Source: Ziziphus jujuba
Lineage: Eukaryota > Streptophyta > Magnoliopsida > Rosales > Rhamnaceae
Assembly (NCBI RefSeq): GCF_031755915.1
Contig: NC_083382.1
Location: 12,925,001-12,989,000, forward strand
Reading direction: 5' to 3'
Length of the DNA: 64,000 nt
This document shows positions 21,501-32,350 of this stretch, in pieces. The position numbers were made by a program, and so were the translations under genes. Within the stretch, counting starts at the first letter, position 1; the number at the start of each line of letters is the position of its first letter. The notes under the pieces were generated by a model. It saw only the letters and a program-made list of their open reading frames with translations. It was not told where the DNA came from and did no database searches.

Positions 21501-22620
21501 TTTTTGGGATGAGAGGAACAACCAGTGGAGAGAATCAGAGATTCGACAAATCTGCACTCTGGATTCCGCTGAAGCCATTTTACAGATATCATGGCCTATG
21601 ATTTTCTGCAGAGACAAACTCATCTGGAAAGGGAATAAGATAGGGAAGTTTTTTGTTAAGAGTTGTTTTGATCTTTTGGTTGCAATTGAACATTCTGAAG
21701 GAGGAGGAGACCTCTGGAGAAATATTTGGAATCTTAAGATTCATGAACGCCTCAAACTCTTTCTTTGGCGAGTGATGGCTAATGTAATTTCTATTAGAGA
21801 GTTGATTTTTCAAAGACTAGGGAAAGGGGATCAAAACTTTGTATGGTGTGATGAAACAGAGGAATCAGCTTTACACATTTTCAAAAATTGTCAGTTTGTC
21901 AGGAGATTAACTTTTGCTAGTTTGTGGGGCTGCAGGCTTGAGCATTGGCAGATAAACAATATTCAGGAGCTTGTGGAGCTATGTGTCATCCCAAAAACAG
22001 AAGATTACTTGCAACATTAGGATAAGCGATCGTTCACCATTTTTTTTGTTACTCTGATGTACTTTACGTGGAGATGTCGAAATGATTTTATTTTCTCTGG
22101 CCCTATACAAAGCCAGGTTTTGATTTTTCGTTTCAACAAGTTAGTCAAAGAGTTTTTGCAGGAAGATGTGAACAGTGCTAGAATGGCTTCTCCAAAGGAG
22201 CGATGGATTATTCCTTCTAAGGATTGGTGGAAAATTAATACCGATGCGGCGTTTTGTAATGATCAATCCGGAATTGCCTTCGTTGTGAGAGATTGGAAAG
22301 GTCAGGTCATGCGTCTTGACTTCAAGCACATTTCCTGCGATTCCCACTTGGAAGTTGAAGTGAAAGCTTTCTCCTGGGCTGTTGATGTGGCCAAACAAAG
22401 GGGTTGGAAAAATCTTCTCTGGTTTTCGAATTGTAGAGATCTGGTGGATGGTATTCTTGCTGCAGAAGATCCCACGGATGGGAAACTAGATACGGCTTTC
22501 TCTCCCTCAAATCAGCCTTTGATAAGGATAACTAGTGCTTGTATTAGAACTTAAGAAATTCTAATAGAGTCGTAGATTTACTTGCCAAGAAAGCTCTTCA
22601 GTTTGGATGTTTATCTCTTC
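18600..22620 (+). pseudogene. LINE ORF2: endonuclease, reverse transcriptase, RNase H
   Basis: The endonuclease starts near 18605 (NYKGICNQEV, then CIFLCETKAS) and shifts frame several times. Reverse transcriptase covers about 19880-20760, with LKSLGPDGFPGIFF, NQFRPISLCNFVYKI, SIKIDLKKAYDRLEW, GICQGDPLSPILF and the catalytic box YVDD (usually YADD or FADD in this family). A zf-RVT region lies at about 21640-21930 (LFLWRVMAN...CDETEESALHIFKNC). A plant-type RNase H follows (INTDAAF at about 22235, then SHLEVEVKAFSWAVDVA). In-frame stops at 19658, 20183, 20476 and 21221, among others, rule out function. Confidence 0.85.
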
Positions 22621-22776
22621 CTTTTTATTGTTCTTCTGTCTCTCTTCCCAGGGATGTCTTGGACCTTCTTGCCTCTGACATCCTTGGAAATAATCTTTCT
22701 TTGTAATTCCCTCCCATTTTATTGGGAGTTTTTTTGTGCCTTGTGCAATGAAAGCTTATTTACCGAAAAAAAAAAA

Positions 22777-24028
22777 GGAGAGGAAAATCTAACAATAAAC
22801 ACGTAAAAAGTAATTGTTATTACATAAACAATATAAGGCATGTGAATTAACTATAAACAGATTAATACTTATCATAATTGATTTATAATTTGTGTCCAAA
22901 AAAAAAAAAAAAATCTTCAGCCAAGAAAAATAAAGAAGATATTTTGATTTTAGCTACGATGATCCCACATATTAATGGAAAAAGAAGATTGCAACTAAGT
23001 AAGATAATTTTCTTTGCTATTCCCAGCCTTTCAGCAGGTGGATTTTTAGTTGAAGGAGTAAAAACAAGGCGTTTTCCTTTTATATTCGATTTGGGGCTTA
23101 CTAAACCAATGGGATTTGAAGAGTATGGGCAATCCAAGTACAAGTAAGTCAGCTAATAGCTAACAAAACGCACACAAACAAAAAAGTTTGGTAATTGGTA
23201 TAGTTAGTAGAAATATAAATTGTTCGCAAAAGTTGTTCTCACTAGTATAGTTGTCTTTTTTAGGTATTTGAGAAATTGGTTATGTAACTTATAGTACAAA
23301 GCTTAATTTTAATTACTTTGGAAACTTAAAATTTTTATTATTAACCAAATAGTATTGTTAGAAAGAGACTATTTTAATTATAAGTGTTGAGATATATAAT
23401 CCAATTCCGATTTACTTCTTTCAAATTTAAAAATAGTATTGAAATGAGGTATAATATGGCATTAGGTCCTCCATTTGTGGATTGCGAATTATGCACGGTT
23501 TAATACCTAGAAAAGTAATGCCCAGAATTTTAGATTTTCAATATACAACTTTCTGCCATCTTCTTCCTTTTTAGATTCAATTTTCTTTTGGTTTTCAAAT
23601 TTTCACTTTAATCTCTCTTGAAGAGTGCCCAAGGAGCTGTTAGCCCAAAAAAAAAAAAAAAAAAAGAATTATTGCCTCGCGAAAGTAGTGGATACCATTG
23701 GTCTATCCTGGTAGGAGCACTTCCTTAGGTTATATCATATTACAATATATATTTAGCTCACATATTTAATTAGCACAGTCGTTTGATTGTTTTGGCACAA
23801 AACAGTACTTTTTTCTTTTTTAGGAACAAACATTAAAAATACCACTCAGATTAGTTTATTAAAAGCAAATATAGTCTCATTACACTAATCGTGTAATTTA
23901 AAACATAATACGATACCATATATATATATATATATAAGAGCAGGGGCATGGACCAAAGATACATGTCCCGTGATTTTATTCACGCATGCTTATTATATAT
24001 ATAATATAATATAACCAAGAGCACTCTT
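22777..24028. other. Right part of unit B and intergenic DNA
   Basis: From 22777 to about 23450 this is the continuation of unit B, matching 42187-42920. Poly-A tracts lie at about 22898-22913 and 23646-23665. From about 23775 the sequence resembles about 11266 (TTTTGGCACAA, AAAAATACCACTCAGA), which suggests that a further copy of the upstream unit begins here, just before the GRP gene. No gene is recognised. Confidence 0.5.
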
Positions 24029-24722
24029 TTAGTTGTGAGGTTTGGCTTCAGGCTCAGCATCAACAGCTTCACCAGCATAGGAACAGCACCTTGAGTAGCC
24101 TCTTCCATGGTAGCTACGCCTACAACAACCATAGTAGCAACCGCCGCCACCACCACGGCCGGGATAGCCTCCTCCACCATGGCTAGGATGGCTGCCTCCG
24201 CCACCACCATGGCCAGGGTAGCCACCTCTGCCACCATTATAACCACCTTGACCACCATTGTATCCACCTCGACCGCCATTATATCCTCCACCAGATTCAC
24301 CAGATTCACCATATTTTGATTCATTCAATCCATTGGCCTCTTCTATTGGCATATCCATACAAATATGTTACATGAAGACAAGGGCGTTAAGGCCAAAGAT
24401 TATTATAATTAATAAGCACTAAATTCAACTAGTATATGGTCCATAAAATTTTATGTAGTAAAGTATATAGTAATGTAATTCCAATTTCGGAAATGGAAGT
24501 ATTAATTAATAATTTGCTAATTTTGAACCATGACAGGACCATGGTGTATTAATATTATATTTGTCTTTTTGAATTTATAATGAGAACTAATTAAGAAAGT
24601 AGCTCACCAATTTTGTTGTTGGTGGAAGTCTGTGCTGCAAGGTCTCTAGCGGACACTTCGGAAGAAATGAAAAGCACAACTGCGAATACAAGACCTAGGA
24701 AAATTAAAATTCTGGAACCCAT
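24029..24722 (-). CDS. Glycine-rich protein with C-terminal Cys domain (GRP3-like)
   Basis: Two exons, 24608-24722 and 24029-24342, joined in phase 1, give 142 residues. Exon 1 encodes the signal peptide [20 protein letters not shown] followed by SEVSARDLA. Exon 2 opens [14 protein letters not shown], then carries [13 protein letters not shown] repeats (about residues 55-100) and ends CYYGCC-x9-CCSYAGEAV with an acidic tail. Signal, YNGG repeats and CCSYAGEAV are the hallmarks of the plant GRP3 class. From family knowledge, Arabidopsis GRP3 is an extracellular ligand of the wall-associated kinase WAK1. The middle Cys of the usual C-x2-CC half-motif is missing here (GYSRCC instead of a CSRCC type), so five cysteines remain. 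It lies in the same array and orientation as the type-1 and type-2 genes. Confidence 0.85.
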
Positions 24723-24810
24723 TTTTTTCCCTTACCAATAGACTGAATATGGAAAGAAAGAAGAAACTACTAATGGAAAAGGATGAGAAAATGGGGGATG
24801 GTTTTTTTTG

Positions 24811-24820
24811 GTATATATAG
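24811..24820 (-). promoter_or_regulatory. TATA box of the GRP3-like gene
   Basis: The minus strand reads CTATATATAC about 90-100 bases upstream of the start codon. It is followed by a short A-rich leader. Confidence 0.5.
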
Positions 24821-25058
24821 GCTGAGAAAGGGCGATTTGAAGGTGTTTTTAGATTAGTAGATAATTGAATTGTGCAACATGTTTTTTATGACCTCACAAT
24901 GGCCTGGTTGGTAATTAAGGAGCATTTATTACCATTTATTCTGTCTTATCCTTCTTTGACTGAATTTTTCACTAATTTACTGGTTAATTTGTTTTTATTT
25001 AATTTTACCACAGTTATAAGATGATATTCTAGAAACTCACCTTATATCAAGAACATGC

Positions 25059-25551
25059 TGTTAGATTTTATGGATCTAAATATACATAATAAATTCCATT
25101 AATCATAAATTACTAACCTCTAACCGCAGCCATTGATAAATTAAATATTTAATCATGCAAAATAGAAAACAATGTAAAGTAGTGCCTATAGACACACTAC
25201 TCTCAAACCACTCTCAGATCTCTGAAAACCCTAATAACAAAATACCGTATGATATATATTTGTTTGCTTGCCCTAGACCTTTTATAATCTCTACAAGTCA
25301 CACTTACCCATGAATTTTAACACACACAAAATACTAATAATATAATAATAAAAAAATATGGGTATGTCATTGGGCTTATGAAGAAAGTTGGTCCTCCAGT
25401 CTAATGGGCCAACTGGAGTCTTATAGAAAATGTGTGACCAATGGCCCTACTACAAAATAATAAATTAAGCCAGTCTCATTAATGGCATAAATAGGCCCTG
25501 TAAGTGAGTAATTGATTATGCTAAGTCCACAAATTATTTATTTATTTAACA
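25059..25551 (-). repeat. Copia 3' LTR
   Basis: Starts TG, ends CA, and matches the LTR at 31848-32345 with scattered substitutions and short indels. On the element's strand it follows the polypurine tract. Confidence 0.92.
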
Positions 25552-26100
25552 TTCTCCCACTTGGACTGCATAATCATCATCATATATATAATCCAAACTC
25601 ACTTACTACAGAATCTCTCGAACCATAATACCATTTCATCTAAATATATAGCATACCGACAGGGCACAACAATATACTAGACTAGGCAGTATAGATTCTC
25701 TCAGTAAATCTCCCAAAACATGATACCATTTCAATTGAGCACTTTGCATGCCATAAACTCAGTCTAGGTAGTATAGATTTAACTAACCACGTGCAATCCC
25801 TCAACACACAAATACCATTTCACCTGAACACATTGTGTATCGACAAGATACAACAATATACCCAAACTAGGTAGTAGGGACTCACCATGGCACCTGTGGA
25901 TCAACATACACATATATATATAGACTAATAGTCTCAACAGGCCTGTAAACATAGGAGCAATAATATGTGTAATAAATCATCTTATAAACATATAATGATC
26001 CACATACATCAATGTATCAAAATACTCAAATAAATAAATAATACTCAACATGGATATTACTGCAGAAATTATAACAAACTCCCACTGACCCACAGCAGTC

Positions 26101-27705
26101 TTAGCTGTCTAACAATCCCATACCGGACACATGCTCCTCAAATATGCCTACAGGTAAGGCCTTGGTCAGTGGATCTACCACCATGCTGTAAGTAGGAGTG
26201 TGAACTATAGTAATGAAGCGTTCTTCAACTTTTTCCTTAACCATAAAATACTTAACATCAATGTACCTCGCACCAGGGGTACCTTTTAAATTATCGGAGA
26301 AAGATACTGCTGCAGTATTGTCATAATACGTCATAATAGGCCTCTCAATGGAGTCAACCACTCCTAAATCATGAATAAAATTCCGAAGCCAGACTGCATG
26401 ACGAGTAGCCTCATAACATGCCACATACTCTGCCTCCATAGTCGAGGATGCTGTCACTGATTATTTGGCACTGTGCCAAGATACAACACTTCCTGCCATG
26501 ATAAATATATATCTAGTGGTAGATTTCTTATTATCGACACAACCTTTATAATCTGCATCATTATAACCAACAACATCTAGGGAGTTGGTACGTCGATATG
26601 TCAACATATGATCTTTAGTACTCTGAAAATACCTAAAGACCTTCTTAACTGCTTGCTAATGAATAGGACCAGGATTGCTCATAAATCTACCAAGCACACC
26701 CACAACAAAAGCTATATCAGGCCGTGTACATACTTGAGCATAAATCAAACTATCCACTGCTGAAGAATAGTGAACATTTCTCATCACCATCCTCTCTTTA
26801 TCATTCTTGGGACATTGATCCTTAGAAAATCTTTCACCCTTTGTGATCGGTACACTTCTAGGAGAACAATTATGCATATCAAATCTCTTAAGGATTCTAT
26901 CAATGTAGACTCTTTGAGACAATTGCAACACGTAATTAATCTTATCTCGAACAATCTTGATGCCCAAAACAAAAGAAACCTCTTCAAGATCTTTCATATC
27001 AAAATGGTTGCACAACATCTGCTTTGTCTCAGCTAACAGGTTAGTGTCATTAGTAACCAAAAGTATGTCATCAACATACAACACCAGAAATATAAAACTG
27101 CTCCCACTGACCTTTATATATATGCATCTATCAACAACATTCTCCTTGAAACCATTTTGCATGACAGCCTCATCAAACTTAAGATACCATTGCCTCGAAG
27201 CCTGCTTAATACCATAAATTGACTTTTTAAGCTTACAAACCAAATGACCATTCCTTGTTTGCTGGAAGCCCACTGGTTGAACCATATACACATCTTCAAA
27301 TAAATCACCATTCAGAAAAGCAGTTTTGACATCCATCTGATGCAACTCTAGGTCATAATGTGCCACAATTTCCATAATGATTCTAAAAGAATCCTTTGTG
27401 GATACAAGAGAGAATGTCTTTGTGTAATCAATTCCTTCCTTCTAGCTAAACCCTTTGCCTACAAGTCTAGCCTTATACCTTTCTACTTGACCATTAGAGT
27501 ATCTTTTAGTCTTAAAGACCCATTTGCACCCTATAGGCTTGCTACCCAATGGTAACTCAACCAAATCCCAAACACCACTTGATGCCATGGATTTCATTTC
27601 ATCTTCCATTGCATCCAACCAAGAATTTGAGTGCGAACTGCTTATGGCTTCCTTATAAGTGACTGGATCTGAATCATCATTTATGTCAAAATCATATTTC
27701 TGCAA
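26101..27705 (-). pseudogene. Copia reverse transcriptase and RNase H
   Basis: Minus-strand fragments in order. First, VWDLVELPLGSKPIGCKWVF (about 27600-27500) at the start of the RT domain. Next, MDVKTAFLNGDLFEDVYM and FLVLYVDDILLV (YVDD catalytic box) in 26656-27375. Finally, ASSTMEAEYVACYEATRHAV with DNTAAVSF in 26101-26457, the copia RNase H. Stop codons separate the pieces, for example just upstream of 26457 and 27375, so the polyprotein is not translatable as a whole. Confidence 0.88.
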
Positions 27706-28004
27706 GTAAACCTCATAGTCATCAGGAATAGCTGACCTCCTATCCTTTGTGACCTTCTCAAAGGCACATCAGCATCTACATTAGCTGGGATATTCTGCTC
27801 CTCAATGATGGGTTCATCCTGATCAACTACTGGTTCATCAACTACTGGATTAATAATATCTTTGTCAAGAACTACAACACTGGGAATGAATACATTTTTT
27901 TCTCTAAATTGAGGCTCCCTTGGACCATTACTATCATCAAATCCAAAATCATCTTCAAAATAAATAGCCCTGTCTAATTCAACAATTCTCGTGGTGTGAG
28001 ATGG

Positions 28005-29222
28005 TCAAAAGAATCTTGAACCCCTAGATCCTATATAATAGCCAACAAAATACCCACTTATAGTTTTAGGATCCAACTTCTTAACTTGGGGATTATAAAT
28101 CCTTACTTCAGCTTTGCAATCCCATACTCGAAAATAATGCAAATTAGGCTTTCTCCCTGACCACAGCTCAAAAAGAGTCTTAGGAACAGATTTACTTGGA
28201 ACTTGATTCAAAATATAAGCAGCCGTCCTTAAAGCCTCTCCCTACAAGTAATCTGGCAAACTAGAATTTGCCAACATAGATCGTACCATGTCCAACAAAG
28301 TGCGATTTCTCTTCTCAGCTATGCCATTCTGCTATGGTATACCAGGCATTGTATATTGCGCATCAATGCCACACTCACGTAAATAAATTGCAAATGGCCC
28401 TGGGTTCCGTCCAGTCTCATCATATCTGCCATAAAATTCACCACCTTTATCAGACCTCACAGCCTTTATCTTCTTATTCTTTTGAAGCTCCATCTTTACC
28501 TTAAACTCCTTAAAAGTAACTAAAGAATCTAACTTCTTACGGATAAGCTCAACATGTCCATAACGAGAAAAATCATCAATAAAGGTAATAAAATACCTAT
28601 AACCACCCAAAGTAGTTGGAGTGAAAGGTCCACATACATCAATATAGATTAATTCCAAAACATCTCCACACCTTACTATCTTATCCTTTCTAACTTTGGA
28701 AATTAGCTTCCCTTTCACACATTCTACACAAGTCGACGGATCGGAGAAATCAAGATTAGCAAGTATTCCATCCTTCACTAACCTTTCCATCCTGTGTCTA
28801 GAAATATGTCCCAAATGCTTATGCCACAACATTGAAGAATTATCATTAACTCTTGGACGTTTAGAAGCAATAATAGGGGCAACAACAAAATTAATAGAAG
28901 AATTGAGACCATTACTAAATAAATCAAGTCCATATAAATTGCCACATAAAGTTCCAAAACCAACAACTTTATCATCCTTATACATCTCAACTTTATTATT
29001 TCCAAACAAAAAACTAAAACCTTGACTATCCAAAAGTGAAATAGATAACAAATTCTTCCTAATTGAGGGTACATATGAAACTTCTTGTAATCCTAAAACA
29101 TATCCAGTGGCAAGCTTCAATGTGATTGTTCCCATGATATCCACCTTCACTCTTGAGTTATCTCCTATATAAACATGCTGCTCAAGATTGGTTGGCCCCT
29201 TTTGCTTTATCATCCCCTGCAA
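28005..29222 (-). pseudogene. Copia protease-proximal region, GAG-pre-integrase and integrase
   Basis: The open frame 28332-29222 has the pre-integrase HKHLGHISRHRMERLVKDG with a C-x2-C pair (CVECVKGK) and the integrase core IDVCGPFTPTTLGGYRYFITF with FIDDFSRYGHVE and RSDKGGEF. The integrase continues at 28005-28211 (PKTLFELWSGRKPNLHYFRV). The frame between the two is interrupted by stops near 28330 and 28240. Confidence 0.85.
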
Positions 29223-29338
29223 TGAATTAGTAACATGAATTGTTGCTCCAGTATCAAACCACTAAGTATTCATAGGCACATCAATAATATTAGTCTCAAT
29301 CATTAAAGTATTACCTTTCTTTTCTTGCTTTCCCTTCA

Positions 29339-30550
29339 ATGCCAACATTCTATCTTCTTGTATCCAACTTTGTTGCAGTAGCCACACTTTCCATTGAAGT
29401 AGGCTTTCCTTTCCTCTATGTGATGAGCTCCATCCCTAGGCACTTTTGGCTTTATACCAGAAAACTTCTTCTTGTTGGACTTAAATCCTTGTCTAGACAT
29501 AAATCATTGTCCAAGCTTAAATCCTTGTCCAGGCTTAAATCCTTGTCCTTTCTTTGGAAAACCCTCTTGGACTTATCTACTTGATGTGAAACTATAGCAA
29601 CAGATATTAACCTACTGAGCTTAATATCATCTTCCTCTTTTACAAGAATAGCAGTTAATTCCTCCAAACTACATCATTCTTTCTTAGTATTCAAACTAGA
29701 CCTTATATTATCAAACTGAGATGGAAGACTCTTCATTATCGAATAAGTCAAGAAGAAAGTAACATAATGTGGTCCCTTACTCCTTTAATTCCATCATATT
29801 TAGTATTATTCAAAAGGTTCAACTAATGATGCTTCTCATTCATGTCAAACTTGATAAATTTCTTTCCTATCTCTTCAAGAAGTTCCTTTGTAGTTTCCAC
29901 CTTTTGAATACTTGCATAAATTGATTCGTCCATATAATTTTCTATCATCATTATGCAGCACTTATTAGAATGCCTCCAATCCTCATAAAGTTTCCTATTC
30001 GCTACACTACTGTGAGATCTCACATCAGTTGGAAAGGGAAACGAAGCATGCCTTAAAAGAGGGTGTGGATACCTTTCCCTTGCGACGCGTTTTGATAAAA
30101 CAGTGCGGGCTGGGCCTAAAGCTGACAATATCGCATGCGGGTGGTTTGGACTGGGCTGTTACAGATGGTATCGGAGCTAGTACCCTGATCGGTGTGCCAG
30201 CGCGGACGCCGGCCCCAAGGGGGGAGGATTGTGAGATCCCACATCGGTTGGAAAGGGGAACGAAGCATGCCTTAAAAGAGGGTGTGGATACCTTTCCCTT
30301 GCGACGCATTTTGATAAAATCGTGCGGGCTGGACCCAAAGCGGACAATATCGCATGTGGGTGGTTTGGACTGGGCTGTTACACTACTCTCATTAGTTGGT
30401 ATATCTGGTGGATCGATCTCTAAAGCCAAATCTAATTTCATAAATGTCAAATTCATAACTAAAGTCTTCTTCCACTTCTAATAGTTTGTCCCATCCAATT
30501 TCATCATGGCAGTCATAGGCAGAACATTCAGGATGCTACTAACTGTGAAA
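29339..30550 (-). pseudogene. Copia gag, split by a TRIM insertion
   Basis: The N-terminal part (KLDGTNY, then WKKTLVMNLTFMKLDLALEI) lies at about 30400-30510 and the middle part (NRKLYEDWRHSNKCCIMMIE, then SIYASIQKVETTKELLEEI) at about 29830-30000. The two parts are separated exactly by the TRIM element at 30011-30382. The zinc knuckle near 29345-29390 reads CGYCNKVGYKKIEC, with Tyr where His is required, so it is also damaged. Confidence 0.8.
30011..30382 (+). mobile_element. TRIM (miniature LTR retrotransposon)
   Basis: Two direct terminal repeats of 153 bases (30011-30163 and 30230-30382) both start TGTGAGATC and end GGGCTGTTACA. The 66-base middle starts with GATGGTATCGGAGCTAG, an initiator-Met primer-binding site type, and ends with a purine tract (AAGGGGGGAGGA). 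The flanks carry CTAC on both sides. There is no coding capacity. The LTRs differ at roughly ten positions. This is a widespread plant non-autonomous class, here nested in the copia gag gene. Confidence 0.88.
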
Positions 30551-31847
30551 ATAGTAAGCACAATAAAACATTTAAGATATATAAAACAATAACTATTTTC
30601 CAGCCCCTTAACACAAAACATAAAATATCAATATCGCTAGGGTCTTTGTAGCACTAAAGATACCCTTTCGCGGGCCAGGGACAGTCAACCAAATAACCAT
30701 AATCAAATGCATTGAACTGAATCACCGACAGGGTAACTCAGAACCTGCGATTTATGGCATTCAAATAAACTTCCACTACCATTCCAGGCGTCATATAAAG
30801 CAACTAAAACTACCAACAGGGTAGCCTAGTTACCTGTATAGACCTTGGTTAAAAAGTAGGAAAAAATAACAAATTGGCAATTTCATGAAATAGGAAAATA
30901 TAAAACATCTTATCCACTATGCCAACAAACATTACATTGGTACACATAATGTAGATAAAATAAATCTCACGACATTTGAGTACCTAAAATTCCACACTAC
31001 TATACCAACTAGGCACAAAGCCTCCTTAGAGAAAGCTAACACAATCAATTTACCAAGCATAGATATGTAATTTAATTCAATAAAATTGGAATGAAATAAA
31101 TAAATGAATGACATCCCTTTTTTTTTTGGCTGCTGACGTCAGCAAATGACACATCATGCTGACATTAGCACCAAGGCTCCAAACGGCATGCCGTTTCTTT
31201 CTTCTTCTTCACCCAACCAGGTCACGGGTGACCTGGTTCCAGTCCAAACGCGTCACGCGATCCGCTATTTTCACTCGACTTTATCTTGCCGTTCTTGCCA
31301 TTGTTTTCAACGATTCCGGCGGCTTTAGGTTCTTCCGGTTACGGGAAATTGTTTCCCCAATTGAATTTGAATAAAAAAACCTCCAAAGTTTAACACCCAA
31401 ACAAGATGAATTCGGGCTTTAAACAGGAATTTTCAGATCCAATTTCGAAGTTTTCAGTCCAAATTAACTCAAAAAACTAATTCCATTTGACTTAGAGAAC
31501 AAGAACAACAATACCCAGATCAAAAATTCATACAAAACACAATTTTCTCAATATTTTCCAAAAGCAATATATGGTTGAAAATTTTACAATTTTTATTTTA
31601 TTTTATTATTTTATTATTATTATTATTATTGAGTATATAAAAGTTGGATTATATTTCACAGACAATCAACATATAATATCTGATTAATAAAGGAAGAGCA
31701 AACAATAATAAAAATAAATATCATGTAATCAATGTACAGATCATCAATGGCCGAATATATGCTTTTCAATCCGATCATCCTAGATACAACGAAGACTAAT
31801 CACAAAGAAATTTATTATGCATATTAACCATACTCTGATATCAATTG

Positions 31848-32345
31848 TTAGATTTTATGGATCTAAATATACATAATAAATTCCATTAATCATAAATTAC
31901 TAACCTCCAACCGTAGCCATTGATAAATTAAATATTTAATCTTGCAAAATAGAAAACAATGTAAAGTAGTGTCTATGGATACACTACTCTTAAACCACTT
32001 TTAGATCTTTGAAAACCCTAATATCAAAATACCGTATGGCATATATTTGTTTGCTTGCTCTAGACCTTTTATAGTCTCTGCAAGTCACACTTACCTATGA
32101 ATTTTAACAACACAAAATACTAATAATTTAATAATATAATAATAGAAAAATATGGGTAAGTCATTGGGCTTATGAAGAGAGTTGGTCCTCCAGTCTAACG
32201 GGCTAACTGGAGTCTTATAGAGAGTATGTGACAAACGGCCGTACTACAAAAGAATAAAATAAACCAGTCCCATTAATGGCATAAATAGGCCCTGTAAGTG
32301 AGTAATTGATTATGCTAAGTCCACAAATAATTTATTTATTTAACA
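31848..32345 (-). repeat. Copia 5' LTR
   Basis: Partner of the repeat at 25059-25551, followed by CATGC. On the element's strand it precedes the primer-binding site at about 31832-31849. Confidence 0.92.
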
Positions 32346-32350
32346 CATGC

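Larger units (their letters stand above)
16349..22776 (+). mobile_element. L1-type LINE retrotransposon, decayed
   Basis: About 6.4 kb on the plus strand, ending in ACCG and a run of eleven A. It interrupts unit B: the DNA on both sides joins up in the related unit C. The flanks carry a mutated target duplication (GGACAGGAAGAAAT at 16335 and GGAGAGGAAAAT at 22777). The order is ORF1 with a DUF4283-like region and a CCHC knuckle, then endonuclease, reverse transcriptase, zf-RVT and RNase H. Many stops and frameshifts make it non-functional. The first 700 bases or so look like 5' untranslated DNA. Confidence 0.88.
25059..32345 (-). mobile_element. Ty1/copia LTR retrotransposon, both LTRs, decayed coding region
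   Basis: Two closely similar direct repeats (25059-25551 and 31848-32345), both starting TGTTAGATTTTATGG and ending TTATTTAACA, enclose the coding region. The 5-base target duplication CATGC is present on both sides (25054-25058 and 32346-32350). The element reads on the minus strand. Next to the right LTR lies a primer-binding site of the initiator-Met type (ATTGATATCAGAGTATGG on the minus strand), and next to the left LTR a purine tract (AAGTGGGAGAA). The order gag, integrase, reverse transcriptase, RNase H defines copia. Stops and frameshifts are frequent, and a TRIM element interrupts gag. Confidence 0.92.
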
